This document shows, in pieces, positions 6,842 to 15,317 of a stretch of 64,000 nt of DNA. The notes beneath the pieces are model-generated. The model saw only the letters and a program-made list of their open reading frames with translations, had not been told where the DNA came from and did not search any database. Position 1 is the first letter of the stretch; every line of letters begins with the position of its first letter. This stretch comes from Chryseobacterium sp. HSC-36S06 (GTDB taxonomy: Bacteria; Bacteroidota; Bacteroidia; Flavobacteriales; Weeksellaceae). Both the position numbers and the translations under genes were made by a program. The stretch lies in contig NZ_JALJZX010000001.1 of the NCBI RefSeq assembly GCF_024171485.1, forward strand, positions 1 through 64,000. The letters run 5' to 3'.

Positions 6842-9778
6842 TTAACACACAATATTAACGATTTTTTTTGGGACTATAATTACTTTTTTAGGAGTATTTC
6901 CTGCAAGCTGATCTAAAACACGTAAATCTTTCAAGACAATTTCCTGAATCTCTGCAACCGTTAAATCTGCTGGCAATGAAAGTTTAAATCTCATTTTACC
7001 GTTAAAGCTCACCGGATATTCAATCTCGTCTTCTACGAGATACTTTTCCTCAAAAACCGGGAATGGCTCAAACTCAACTGAAACTGTATGACCCAACTGC
7101 TGCCAAAGCTCTTCCGATATATGCGGAGCATAAGGCGAAACCACGATAGCCAATGGTTCCAGGATTTTTCTTTTGTTGGTTTTGAGTTTCTGGAATTCGT
7201 TAACTGCAATCATAAATGACGATACTGAGGTGTTGAAAGAGAAATTATCGATATCCGAAACCACCTTCTTTATTAAGGTGTGCAGCACCTTATATTCTTC
7301 TTTGGTTGGCTCTTCGTCAGAAACTTCAAAATTGTCGCCATTATAATAAAGGTTATAGAATTTCTTCAGGAAGCCGTAAACGCCGCTTAATCCCTGAGTA
7401 TTCCATGGTTTTGACTGTTCCAAAGGGCCGAGGAACATTTCATAAAGCCTTAAACAGTCTGCGCCGTATTCTTCACAGATATCATCCGGATTGACCACAT
7501 TGTACTTGGATTTGGACATCTTTTCCACTTCCCTTTCAGTAATATATTTTCCATCTTCCAAAATAAATTCAGCATCCGCATATTCTGCACGCCAGTTCCG
7601 GAACTTTTCTACGTCCAGTTCATCCGTAGTTCCTTTCAATAAAGAAACATCAACGTGAATTTTCTGAAAATCATCTTTTGTTAAATTAGGATTAATATCA
7701 AACGAACCATTTTTTATTCCTATAATTTCATACATTTTATTTAAAACCAAATTTCCATTTTTTTGGTCAGAAATATTATTAACAATATCTTTTGAAACAA
7801 ACAATGTTTTGGAAGTTTCACTTGCGGTTGAATTAAAATTAAATCTATAAACAAATGCGCTCATCCCCAAAATCATTCCCTGATTGATGAGTTTCTGGAA
7901 AGGTTCATCATGTTTTACAAAACCGCGGTCTTTCAAAAACATATTCCAGAAACGGGAATACAGCAAATGCCCCGTTGCATGCTCGCTTCCGCCAATATAT
8001 AAATCGACCTGTCCCCAATAATCTGAAAGATATTTCTCAGTGAAAACTTCTTCGTTTTGCGGATCCATATATCTCAGGAAATACCATGAACTACCAGCCC
8101 AACCCGGCATTGTAGACAATTCCAGAGGAAAAACCGTTATCTCGTCAATTAATTCTGTAGCAACAACCTTTTCATTCAGTTCATCCCACGCAAAATTTTT
8201 CGCATTTCCCAAAGGCGGATCTCCGTCTTCAGTAGGCAAATATTTCTCAACCTCCGGCAATTCCAAAGGAAGTGCAGAAACCGGAAGCGCATACGGCATT
8301 CCGTCTTTATAATAAACCGGTACCGGCTCGCCCCAATATCTTTGGCGTGAAAAAATAGCGTCACGCTGTTTGTAATTTGTGGTTCCGTGACCGATTCCGC
8401 GATTGGTAATCTCGTCGATGATGCGGGATTTGGCTTCGTCGTATTTCATTCCGTTCAGGAAATCTGAATTCACACAGACACTGTCTTTTGAATCATAAGA
8501 TGCCTCCTGAATGTCTTCATCGGCTTCCACCACTTTTACAATGTTCAATCCGAATTTTTTTGCAAAACGGTGATCACGTTCGTCATGCGCAGGAACTGCC
8601 ATTACAGCACCGGTTCCGTAACCCATCAGCACATAATCCGAAATATAAACCGGCATTTTTTCATCATTGAAGGGGTTCACTGCATAACTTCCGGTGAAGG
8701 CGCCACTCACGTTTTTCACATCGGCCATCCGGTCACGTTCTGTTTTTTTGGAAGTATCTTCGATATACTGCTCGATTGCTGCTTTCTGTTCCTCTGTGGT
8801 AAATTTTTCAACCAAAGGATTTTCTGGCGCGAGAACCATAAAAGTTGCTCCGAAAATGGTATCAGGTCGTGTGGTAAAAACAGAAATGTTCTCGTCGGAA
8901 TTCAGCACCTCGAATGAAACCTGCGCGCCCTGTGATTTCCCGATCCAGTATTCCTGAGAATCTTTAAGAGGCTGTGGCCAATCGAGTTTTTTCAGACCTT
9001 GCAACAATCTTTCGGAATAAGCGGTAATTCTCATACTCCACTGCATCATTTTCTTCTGAAAAACCGGAAATCCTCCGCGTTCAGATTTGCCGTCTTTCAC
9101 CTCATCGTTAGCGAGAACTGTTCCTAAACCGGGACACCAGTTTACGGTAGTTTCTGCACGATAAGCTAAACGGTAGTTTAACAAAATATCCTGCCTGTCG
9201 AGTTCAGAAGCTGATTTCCATTCCTCTGCTGTGAAATTCAAAGCGTCATTCTGTACTGCGGAAAGGTTTGAAGTTCCTTGCTTTTCAAAATGCTGAATCA
9301 GCGTTTCAATCGTTTCTGCTTTATCCGTCGATTTATTATACCACGAATTAAAGAGCTGGATGAAAATCCATTGAGTCCATTTATAATAAGAAGCATCGGA
9401 AGTTCTCACTTCACGGCTCCAGTCAAAAGAGAAACCGATTTTTCTGAGTTGCTCTTCATATCTTGTAATATTCTGTTCGGTAGTAATTGCAGGATGGGTT
9501 CCGGTCTGTATCGCATACTGCTCAGCCGGAAGTCCGAACGAGTCGTAACCAACGGGATGCAAAACATTAAATCCCTGATGTCTTTTATATCTTGCATAAA
9601 TATCAGAAGCAATGTAACCCAGCGGATGACCAACATGTAAACCCGCTCCCGAAGGGTACGGAAACATATCCAAAACATAAAATTTCGGCTTGTCGGTATT
9701 ATTTTCGGTTTTGTAGGTTTGATTTTCTTCCCAGAATTTCTGCCACTTCTTTTCGATCGATTGATGGTCGTAAAACAT
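6842..9778 (-). CDS. leuS: Leucyl-tRNA synthetase
   Basis: A 978-residue class I aminoacyl-tRNA synthetase that attaches leucine to tRNA-Leu. The HIGH-type motif is PYPSGAGLHVGHPLGY near residue 40, the editing domain carries the threonine-rich site FTTRPDTIFGATFMVLAPE near residue 300, and the KMSKS loop (EKMSKSKYN) is near residue 753. A long segment between about 625 and 745, with SETSKTLFVSKDIVNN, is the leucine-specific insertion that makes Bacteroidota LeuS longer than the usual 860 or so residues. It is a single-gene unit with its own promoter at 9800-9834, divergent from the glycosyltransferase. Confidence 0.98.
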   Translation of the reverse strand: MFYDHQSIEKKWQKFWEENQTYKTENNTDKPKFYVLDMFPYPSGAGLHVGHPLGYIASDIYARYKRHQGFNVLHPVGYDSFGLPAEQYAIQTGTHPAITTEQNITRYEEQLRKIGFSFDWSREVRTSDASYYKWTQWIFIQLFNSWYNKSTDKAETIETLIQHFEKQGTSNLSAVQNDALNFTAEEWKSASELDRQDILLNYRLAYRAETTVNWCPGLGTVLANDEVKDGKSERGGFPVFQKKMMQWSMRITAYSERLLQGLKKLDWPQPLKDSQEYWIGKSQGAQVSFEVLNSDENISVFTTRPDTIFGATFMVLAPENPLVEKFTTEEQKAAIEQYIEDTSKKTERDRMADVKNVSGAFTGSYAVNPFNDEKMPVYISDYVLMGYGTGAVMAVPAHDERDHRFAKKFGLNIVKVVEADEDIQEASYDSKDSVCVNSDFLNGMKYDEAKSRIIDEITNRGIGHGTTNYKQRDAIFSRQRYWGEPVPVYYKDGMPYALPVSALPLELPEVEKYLPTEDGDPPLGNAKNFAWDELNEKVVATELIDEITVFPLELSTMPGWAGSSWYFLRYMDPQNEEVFTEKYLSDYWGQVDLYIGGSEHATGHLLYSRFWNMFLKDRGFVKHDEPFQKLINQGMILGMSAFVYRFNFNSTASETSKTLFVSKDIVNNISDQKNGNLVLNKMYEIIGIKNGSFDINPNLTKDDFQKIHVDVSLLKGTTDELDVEKFRNWRAEYADAEFILEDGKYITEREVEKMSKSKYNVVNPDDICEEYGADCLRLYEMFLGPLEQSKPWNTQGLSGVYGFLKKFYNLYYNGDNFEVSDEEPTKEEYKVLHTLIKKVVSDIDNFSFNTSVSSFMIAVNEFQKLKTNKRKILEPLAIVVSPYAPHISEELWQQLGHTVSVEFEPFPVFEEKYLVEDEIEYPVSFNGKMRFKLSLPADLTVAEIQEIVLKDLRVLDQLAGNTPKKVIIVPKKIVNIVC

Positions 9779-9799
9779 GTTCTATTTTTAAATAAGTCA

Positions 9800-9834
9800 C
9801 AAATTTAGGGTTTTACAATGAATTTTAAATCAAA
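9800..9834 (-). promoter_or_regulatory. leuS promoter
   Basis: On the minus strand TTTG (9831-9834), a 23-bp spacer and TAAATTTG (9800-9807), ending 21 bases before the leuS start codon. This matches the Bacteroidota consensus. Confidence 0.5.
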
Positions 9835-9844
9835 CTAATAATTG

Positions 9845-9852
9845 TAAATTTG
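9845..9852 (+). promoter_or_regulatory. -7 box of the glycosyltransferase gene
   Basis: TAAATTTG matches TANNTTTG exactly. No clear -33 box is found at the right distance. It argues against a GTG start at 9852, which would lie inside the box, and for the ATG at 9876. Confidence 0.4.
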
Positions 9853-9875
9853 TGAAAACTATACTTATAAAGTCA

Positions 9876-10628
9876 ATGCCCGAAGTTTCTATCATTACTC
9901 CCGTATTTAATTCATCAAAATTTTTGGAACAGACGATCGGTTCTGTCTTCAGCCAGACATTTACGGATTGGGAGTGGATAATTACAGATGACAGTTCTTC
10001 GGATGATTCGGTGGAAATGATCCAAAAATTCAATGACAGCAGAATTAAATTAATTATAGCTGCAAAAAACGGCGGTGCGGGACATGCGCGAAATCTATCT
10101 TTAGAAAAAGCAAGCGGAAGATTTATTACTTTTCTTGATGCGGATGATTTTTGGGAACCCAATTTTTTAGAAGAAATGGTTTCTTTCATGAACAAAGAAA
10201 ATGCTGAACTCGCCTACTCCAATTACGCGCGGTGTGACGAAAATCTGAATCCTGTTATTGAAGATTTTAAAGCAGATAAAGAAGTGACTTTTAATAATCT
10301 ACTCAAAACATGCCGACTATCTTTACTGAGTTCAATGTACGATTCCTCCAGAGTTGGAAAAGAATTTTTCCCGGAAGGCAGCAAACGGGAAGATCACGTA
10401 ATGTGGCTGAATCTTTTAAAGAAAATCCCGGTTGGAAAGCCATTTCCAAAGACGATGGCCAAATACAGAATGCACGCCGCAAGCATTTCCCGCAGGAAAA
10501 CCAATATCATAAAAGACCAATATCTTGTTTATAAAGATTATATGAACTTTTCTACTTTGAAATCGATGTATTACACTGGAAACTGGGCTTTGAACGGCTT
10601 TATGAAATATTCAAAACTTTTTAACTGA
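9876..10628 (+). CDS. Family 2 glycosyltransferase
   Basis: A 250-residue GT-A fold glycosyltransferase. It opens with VSIITPVFNSSKFLEQTIGS, has the nucleotide-binding acidic pair ITDDSSSDDS near residue 40 and the metal-binding DADDFW near residue 87 (FLDADDFWEPNFLEEMV). The second half has the acceptor-side segment SKREDHVMWLNLLK. It most likely adds a sugar to an envelope polysaccharide or LPS; the acceptor is unknown. The kdo transferase gene waaA sits close by, on the other strand. I chose the ATG at 9876 because the in-frame GTG at 9852 overlaps the probable -7 promoter box. Its stop codon overlaps the start of the next gene by one base. Confidence 0.9.
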   Translation: MPEVSIITPVFNSSKFLEQTIGSVFSQTFTDWEWIITDDSSSDDSVEMIQKFNDSRIKLIIAAKNGGAGHARNLSLEKASGRFITFLDADDFWEPNFLEEMVSFMNKENAELAYSNYARCDENLNPVIEDFKADKEVTFNNLLKTCRLSLLSSMYDSSRVGKEFFPEGSKREDHVMWLNLLKKIPVGKPFPKTMAKYRMHAASISRRKTNIIKDQYLVYKDYMNFSTLKSMYYTGNWALNGFMKYSKLFN

Positions 10629-11254
10629 TGGAGTATTCTAAAGAATTCAAACAAGCGTTAAGCGAATTTTCACCCATAGAAAAAGACCGTTTGATTTTTC
10701 GGTTACTGAAAAAAGACAAACTCCTCTCCAAAAAACTGTATTTTGAACTCATAGATCCTGAAACTACCGACCAGAAGCGGAATCAGATGGAACAGAATAT
10801 CGAAGATAAAGTTCTTCTTGCCTCAAAATACATTGGGAATCCAAAATATTTTTTGGTACTCATCAGAAGCATCAGTGCTGAAATTACCGAACATGTAAAG
10901 GTGACTACCGATAAATTCGGGGAAATTTACCTGCACCTTTTTCTGGTCAGCAAAATCTTAGAAAGCAACGAAAAACTGAATCAGCAAAGATTTGATAATG
11001 TGTATAAACTCTACATTTACCTTATCAATAAAATAGTCCGCGCTTTGCTTTTAATCAGGAAAATTGATGAGGATTACTGGCTGGAATTTGATGATCTGCT
11101 GAGCGAAATCGATTTTAAAATCCACGAAAACATCTATCTGGAGAAGCTCTGCATCAATAACAGTTTCGATTTTAACTGGCTGAAGTGCGAATACATCCCG
11201 GATCATCTGGATCTGATCATTAAAGACCTTAAAAGCCAGGGGTTCTTAAGATAA
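10628..11254 (+). CDS. Conserved hypothetical protein
   Basis: A 208-residue soluble, charged, mostly helical protein without signal peptide or membrane helix. I recognise no domain with confidence. It overlaps the glycosyltransferase stop by one base, so it is translationally coupled to it. It overlaps the waaA stop region on the opposite strand by nine bases (11246-11254), so the two genes converge. Confidence 0.75.
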   Translation: MEYSKEFKQALSEFSPIEKDRLIFRLLKKDKLLSKKLYFELIDPETTDQKRNQMEQNIEDKVLLASKYIGNPKYFLVLIRSISAEITEHVKVTTDKFGEIYLHLFLVSKILESNEKLNQQRFDNVYKLYIYLINKIVRALLLIRKIDEDYWLEFDDLLSEIDFKIHENIYLEKLCINNSFDFNWLKCEYIPDHLDLIIKDLKSQGFLR

Positions 11255-12481
11255 CATCTTGGTCAGAATGATCTCTGAAGCGTTGGGTTGGGCATTAATA
11301 AAACTTCTCGCATTCTCGCTCATTTTCGTTAAAAGCTCAGAATCATTCAGTAAATTTAAAATGTACGGAGCCGCGAAAAATTCGTCTTCAAAGGATTTGC
11401 CTCCATGATGGGCGATTAAGTCGTCTGCTTCCGGATTCTTCAGGTATTGGTTACCAAAAAGAACAGGGATCCCGAAAGTTGCCGCTTCCAATATATTATG
11501 AAGTCCTTTTGAATGGAAACCGCCGCCAACAACGGCAAGATCCGCATAAGAATAAAGTTTGGAAAGTAAACCGATACAGTCGATAATCAAAACCTGTGCG
11601 TTTGAATTCTGAAGCATCTGCCCATTAACAACGCTTGAATACAGAACCGCATTCGGGAAAAGGTTTTTCAGGTTTTCAACTCGTTTCAAATCGTGAGGCG
11701 CAATAATCAGTTTCACTGCTCTGTTTTTTAACGAAACAATTTCTGCAAGTCTTTCTTCCGATTCCCAGGAGCTTCCGAAAACAATGGTTTTACGGTTCTG
11801 CTTAAAATCCTCGATATATTTCACAGTATTATCGCGTTCCCGCAGCTGTCTCACACGATCAAAACGCGTATCTCCTGCAGTTGAAGAGTTCTTAAGACCA
11901 ATGCTTTTCGCCAAAGCTGTAGAATGTTTGGTCTGATGAAAAAACCAGTTAACATTTTGCTTAAGCTGTTCTGTAAACCATCTTCCGTACGCTTTAAAGA
12001 AAACCTGAGTCTCGTAAAAAAGGGCGGAAACGACATAAATTTTGGCGCCTTTATCCTTTAAATCCGTCAAAAGATTATACCAATATTCATATTTTACTGT
12101 GATAAAAATATCCGTAGTGAAATTGGACGTAAATTCTTTCACCCACCTCTCGGTATCGAAAGGAAGATAGCAAACCGCGTCTGCGATATGGTTTTTATGA
12201 ATAACATTTTCGTAACCCGAGGGCGAAAAGAAGGTAATTAAAATTTTATGTGAAGGAAATTTGTCTTTAAGTTTTTCAAGGACAGGGAGTCCCTGCTCGT
12301 ATTCACCTAAACTCGCAGCATGCATCCAGATCACTTTATCGTCCGGAGAAAATTTTGAATTTACGATCGCACAGCTTTGCCTTCTGCCCGCCAAACCTTT
12401 TTTCAGTTTATAATTGAAGACAGCCCCGACTTTCATTCCGGTGATCAGTAAAGAGACGAATATGTTGTAGAAGAATTTCAT
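11246..12481 (-). CDS. waaA: 3-deoxy-D-manno-octulosonic acid transferase (WaaA/KdtA)
   Basis: A 411-residue GT30 glycosyltransferase that adds Kdo from CMP-Kdo to lipid A. The N-terminal hydrophobic segment (about residues 3-20) anchors it at the inner membrane. Family marks are WMHAASLGEYEQGLPVL near residue 52, the nucleotide-site segment VFGSSWESEERL in the middle, and ADLAVVGGGFHSKGLHNILEAA followed by FGIPVLFGNQYLKNPEA. The length is normal. It starts one base after the stop of the NlpC/P60 gene, so both are probably in one operon for envelope assembly. Confidence 0.95.
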   Translation of the reverse strand: MKFFYNIFVSLLITGMKVGAVFNYKLKKGLAGRRQSCAIVNSKFSPDDKVIWMHAASLGEYEQGLPVLEKLKDKFPSHKILITFFSPSGYENVIHKNHIADAVCYLPFDTERWVKEFTSNFTTDIFITVKYEYWYNLLTDLKDKGAKIYVVSALFYETQVFFKAYGRWFTEQLKQNVNWFFHQTKHSTALAKSIGLKNSSTAGDTRFDRVRQLRERDNTVKYIEDFKQNRKTIVFGSSWESEERLAEIVSLKNRAVKLIIAPHDLKRVENLKNLFPNAVLYSSVVNGQMLQNSNAQVLIIDCIGLLSKLYSYADLAVVGGGFHSKGLHNILEAATFGIPVLFGNQYLKNPEADDLIAHHGGKSFEDEFFAAPYILNLLNDSELLTKMSENARSFINAQPNASEIILTKMLS

Positions 12482-12482
12482 T

Positions 12483-13196
12483 TTACAAAATGCTTTTTAC
12501 AAACCTCAGTTTGTGCGTGTGCTTATTCAGTTCCAGATTAAAGATTCCTGAGGAATCCAGCGTATCAATACGCACTTTTCCAAAGGCATGAATGATTTTC
12601 TGATCTTCGAGCATCATTCCTACGTGAGAAATTCTGCCTTCGCTGTTTTCAAAAAATGCAAGATCAGCGGGCTGACTTTCTTCAATGAAATCCAAAACCC
12701 TTCCCTTTTCAGCCTGTTGATGCGCTTCCCGTGGCAAAGAAAGACCGTTGATTTTGTAAACCAACTGTGTTAAACCGCTGCAGTCGATCCCGAAAAAGCT
12801 GCGTCCGCTCCACAGATACGGAACATTTAAAAACATTTTTACCGTTTCCGCAATACGCTCGCGGCTTGCAGGAACACTTATATTTTCATCATACGAAGAA
12901 ATTTCACTGCCTGCAGAAAGTAACATTTTACCATCTACTGAATTGTAAAAACTAAAAGGTTCGGTAATTAATTTGGTTTTTCGGTTTGCCAAATCTGGTT
13001 CCGGAATTTCAGAAATCTGTTTCGTATCCACCCAGCCTTCATACTGGTCAAAATGCAGTCGGATTTTAGAAAAGCTTCCGTTTATTTCTAAAACATCAAC
13101 ACTTTCTCCGTATAAAATCTGCGAAACCATCTCCGACTGATGCGCAGGCTCTGCCCGAAGTGGAGCGACTGAAACATTACAAATTCCTTTTTCCAT
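12483..13196 (-). CDS. C40 family peptidase, NlpC/P60 with SH3-like domain
   Basis: A 237-residue protein. Residues 1-75 resemble a bacterial SH3 domain (VSVAPLRAEPAHQSEMVSQ, then VDVLEINGSFSKIRL), and the second half is an NlpC/P60 cysteine peptidase: catalytic Cys in FFGIDCSGLTQLVY, His in GRISHVGMML, and a third polar residue in IIHAFGKV. Members cut peptide stems of peptidoglycan, often between D-Glu and the diamino acid. No signal peptide is visible, so it may act on recycled cell-wall peptides in the cytoplasm, as do YkfC-type enzymes. It is just upstream of waaA. Confidence 0.9.
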   Translation of the reverse strand: MEKGICNVSVAPLRAEPAHQSEMVSQILYGESVDVLEINGSFSKIRLHFDQYEGWVDTKQISEIPEPDLANRKTKLITEPFSFYNSVDGKMLLSAGSEISSYDENISVPASRERIAETVKMFLNVPYLWSGRSFFGIDCSGLTQLVYKINGLSLPREAHQQAEKGRVLDFIEESQPADLAFFENSEGRISHVGMMLEDQKIIHAFGKVRIDTLDSSGIFNLELNKHTHKLRFVKSIL

Positions 13197-13233
13197 AAAA
13201 TATTTCTCGCTGATTTAAATGATTTCGCTGATA

Positions 13234-13616
13234 TCAATCCTCAAATTTATAAACAACTCTTTTAATAGATTCTAAAATATTATCCGTATTAAAATTCACC
13301 AGAATACCCAACCTTTATCTGCAAGTTTTAAATAAGTTAAAAGTTGTTTATAGTGAATCTCTTCTAAGCCTTTGACTGATTTCAGTTCAACAATCACCAA
13401 ATTTTCGACAAGAATATCAATTCTAAAATTACAGTCAAAAATAATATCATTATAAACGATTGGAACCGGAACTTCATAATTTACCTGCAGCCCTAGATCT
13501 TCAAGTTCGTACACCAGCACTTTTTGATAAACTGATTCTAATAAACCAGGACCTAACGCGTTGTAAACATTAAAAATTGCTTTCCTTATCTGATATGAAA
13601 TTTCATTCTCAGTCAT
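13234..13616 (-). pseudogene. GxxExxY protein, frameshifted near its C-terminus
   Basis: The 106-residue open frame (13296-13616) has the family marks GPGLLESVYQKVLVYEL and the restriction-like ELKSVKGLEEIHYKQLLTYLKLADK. The expected ending LGILVNFN followed by TDNILESIKRVVYKFED is present, but in another frame, and stops at 13234. The two frames join near 13309 at GATAAAGGTTGGG; one extra A there would restore DKRLGILVNFN. So one base is missing in an A-run, either a real mutation or a homopolymer sequencing error. The function of GxxExxY proteins is unknown; a nuclease-like fold has been suggested. Confidence 0.8.
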
Positions 13617-13679
13617 AGATTGTTAATTTTTCGGTCTCAATCAAAATCAGCCCAATCAGCTGGATCCGCGAGAAAACTG

Positions 13680-14327
13680 TTAAATTTTCCGGATTAAATT
13701 AACCCCGTCCCGCAAAGGTAAAATAAGATTTTCGAAATCTGTATCCTGCGCTACCGAATCATTCAGTTCCTTAATTTTTTTGGTAGATTCCTGTTTCGGA
13801 TTTTCTTCTAATACTTTTCCGTACCACAACACATTATCGAAGATAATGACTGAGCCGGATTTTACTTTTGGCTTGATAAGTTTAAAATATTCCCCATAAT
13901 TTTCTTTATCAGCATCAATGAAAACGAGATCGAAAACCTCGTCGGTTTCTTTTAAAAATTCTTTCGCATCCTGTAGCCTGAAATCAATCTTTTCACTGAA
14001 TTCGCTTTCTTCAAAATATTTTTGTGGTAGATAAGCCAGCTCCTCGTTCACATCGAGCGTGGTAATTCTGCCATTTTCTTTCAGACCTTCGGCCATGCAA
14101 AGCGTGGCGTAACCGGTAAAAGTTCCTATTTCCAGAATCTTTTCAGGCTGCAGCATTTTAGACAAGATGGATAGTAATCTCCCCTGCTGATAGCCGGAAA
14201 TCATGTGAGGCTGTGTGGTTTTCTGAAATGTTTCTTTACGCAGCCGTTTTAGGATTGCGGGTTCTGCGGAAGCATGATTTTCCAGATAGCGGTCCATTTC
14301 CGGACAGTTTTCTTCAAAAAAACTCAT
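13680..14327 (-). CDS. Class I SAM-dependent O-methyltransferase
   Basis: A 215-residue protein of the catechol/caffeoyl-CoA O-methyltransferase family (methyltransferase family 3). The SAM-binding motif I is ILEIGTFTGYATLCMAEGL near residue 60, and the metal-binding acidic motif is VFIDADKENYGEYF near residue 130, followed by GSVIIFDNVLWYGKV. The cellular substrate cannot be told. It is separated from the GxxExxY remnant by about 60 bases and from the OmpA gene by a terminator. Confidence 0.93.
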   Translation of the reverse strand: MSFFEENCPEMDRYLENHASAEPAILKRLRKETFQKTTQPHMISGYQQGRLLSILSKMLQPEKILEIGTFTGYATLCMAEGLKENGRITTLDVNEELAYLPQKYFEESEFSEKIDFRLQDAKEFLKETDEVFDLVFIDADKENYGEYFKLIKPKVKSGSVIIFDNVLWYGKVLEENPKQESTKKIKELNDSVAQDTDFENLILPLRDGVNLIRKI

Positions 14328-14352
14328 GGTATTTTTTTTTCAAATTTAATGA

Positions 14353-14386
14353 AATAAAAAATCCCGAAAAATTTCGGGATTGTATG
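14353..14386 (-). terminator. Terminator after the OmpA-type gene
   Basis: Stem ATCCCGAAA/TTTCGGGAT (14361-14369 with 14372-14380), followed on the minus strand by TTTTTTATTTC. It sits between the OmpA gene and the methyltransferase gene. Confidence 0.85.
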
Positions 14387-14401
14387 ATTTGAATGTTATC
14401 A

Positions 14402-15238
14402 TTAGTTCTTAACCGGAGCAATGTCCATAAGTTTCATGAATTCATCCAGTTTAGGCATAATGATGATTTCAGTTCTGCGGTTTTCAGCTCTTCCGGAAAC
14501 CGACGCATTGGTGGTTTTTGGATTGTATTCACTTCTTCCGCCTGCTGTAATTCTTGAAGGATTCACGCCGAACCTTGTCTGAAGAATTTTCGCCATAGAA
14601 GTTGCCCGCAATGCGGATAAATCCCAGTTATCTTTTGGCAGATTCGCTGAATTCAACGGAACATTATCGGTATTTCCTTCAATTAAGACAGAATAAGTAT
14701 CGTAATCATTGATCACCTGAGCTACTTTACCCAAAACTTCCTGAGCCGCCGGTAAAACGTTGTAATCTCCTGTTTTGTAAAGCATTTGATCAGACAATGA
14801 AATCATTACAACACCTTTTAGCACTTTCACCTGAACATCGTTATCCGCGATATTATCCAGTGATCGCTTCAGTTTGTTTGATAACGCAAGGTTTAAACTG
14901 TCGTTTTTCGAATTGGTTGAAATTAACTGCTTGATGTATTTGTTGGAAGCATTAATCTCTCCGATAAGCTCTGTGATATTTTTAGAACCTTGTCCTGTGT
15001 TAGCCAAACATGCATCCAAAGAGGTTTTCAAAGCATCGTTCTGGCTTCTCAGAAGATTATTTTCGCTCGAGAGTCCGGCAGTCGCAGCTTTTAGATCCTG
15101 AATTTCGCGTTGTCTCTCCCCAATATTGGTAATACACTGGTTGTAGTTTAAATTTAGAGCATCAAACTGCTTCTTGCTTACACAAGAAGTTAACGTAAGC
15201 GCCATGATTGCAATGGCCAAAAGTGTTCCTGTTCTCAT
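14402..15238 (-). CDS. OmpA family peptidoglycan-binding lipoprotein
   Basis: With the start at the second in-frame Met (MRTGTLLAIA) it is 278 residues long. The signal ends in a lipobox LTSC. A coiled-coil segment follows (about residues 25-100, with QREIQDLKAATAGLSSE), then the OmpA-like C-terminal domain that binds diaminopimelate in peptidoglycan: YSVLIEGNTDNVPLNS, NWDLSALRATSMAKIL and the closing GRAENRRTEIII. It probably links the outer membrane to the cell wall. The upstream in-frame Met at 15271 would put eleven extra residues before the signal, so I prefer 15238. Confidence 0.92.
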   Translation of the reverse strand: MRTGTLLAIAIMALTLTSCVSKKQFDALNLNYNQCITNIGERQREIQDLKAATAGLSSENNLLRSQNDALKTSLDACLANTGQGSKNITELIGEINASNKYIKQLISTNSKNDSLNLALSNKLKRSLDNIADNDVQVKVLKGVVMISLSDQMLYKTGDYNVLPAAQEVLGKVAQVINDYDTYSVLIEGNTDNVPLNSANLPKDNWDLSALRATSMAKILQTRFGVNPSRITAGGRSEYNPKTTNASVSGRAENRRTEIIIMPKLDEFMKLMDIAPVKN

Positions 15239-15317
15239 AAAAATCTGTTTATTTAAGCCAAAAATAGCCAATTCATTTTAAACAGAAGAATTATCTTTGC
15301 TAAATATTCCTTAAAAA

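Noticed and set aside
8570-9640. Several plus-strand open frames opposite leuS
   Set aside because: They are antisense shadows of a well-supported leuS.
9852-9875. GTG start of the glycosyltransferase at 9852
   Set aside because: It would begin inside the probable -7 promoter box TAAATTTG; the ATG at 9876 gives the standard family N-terminus.
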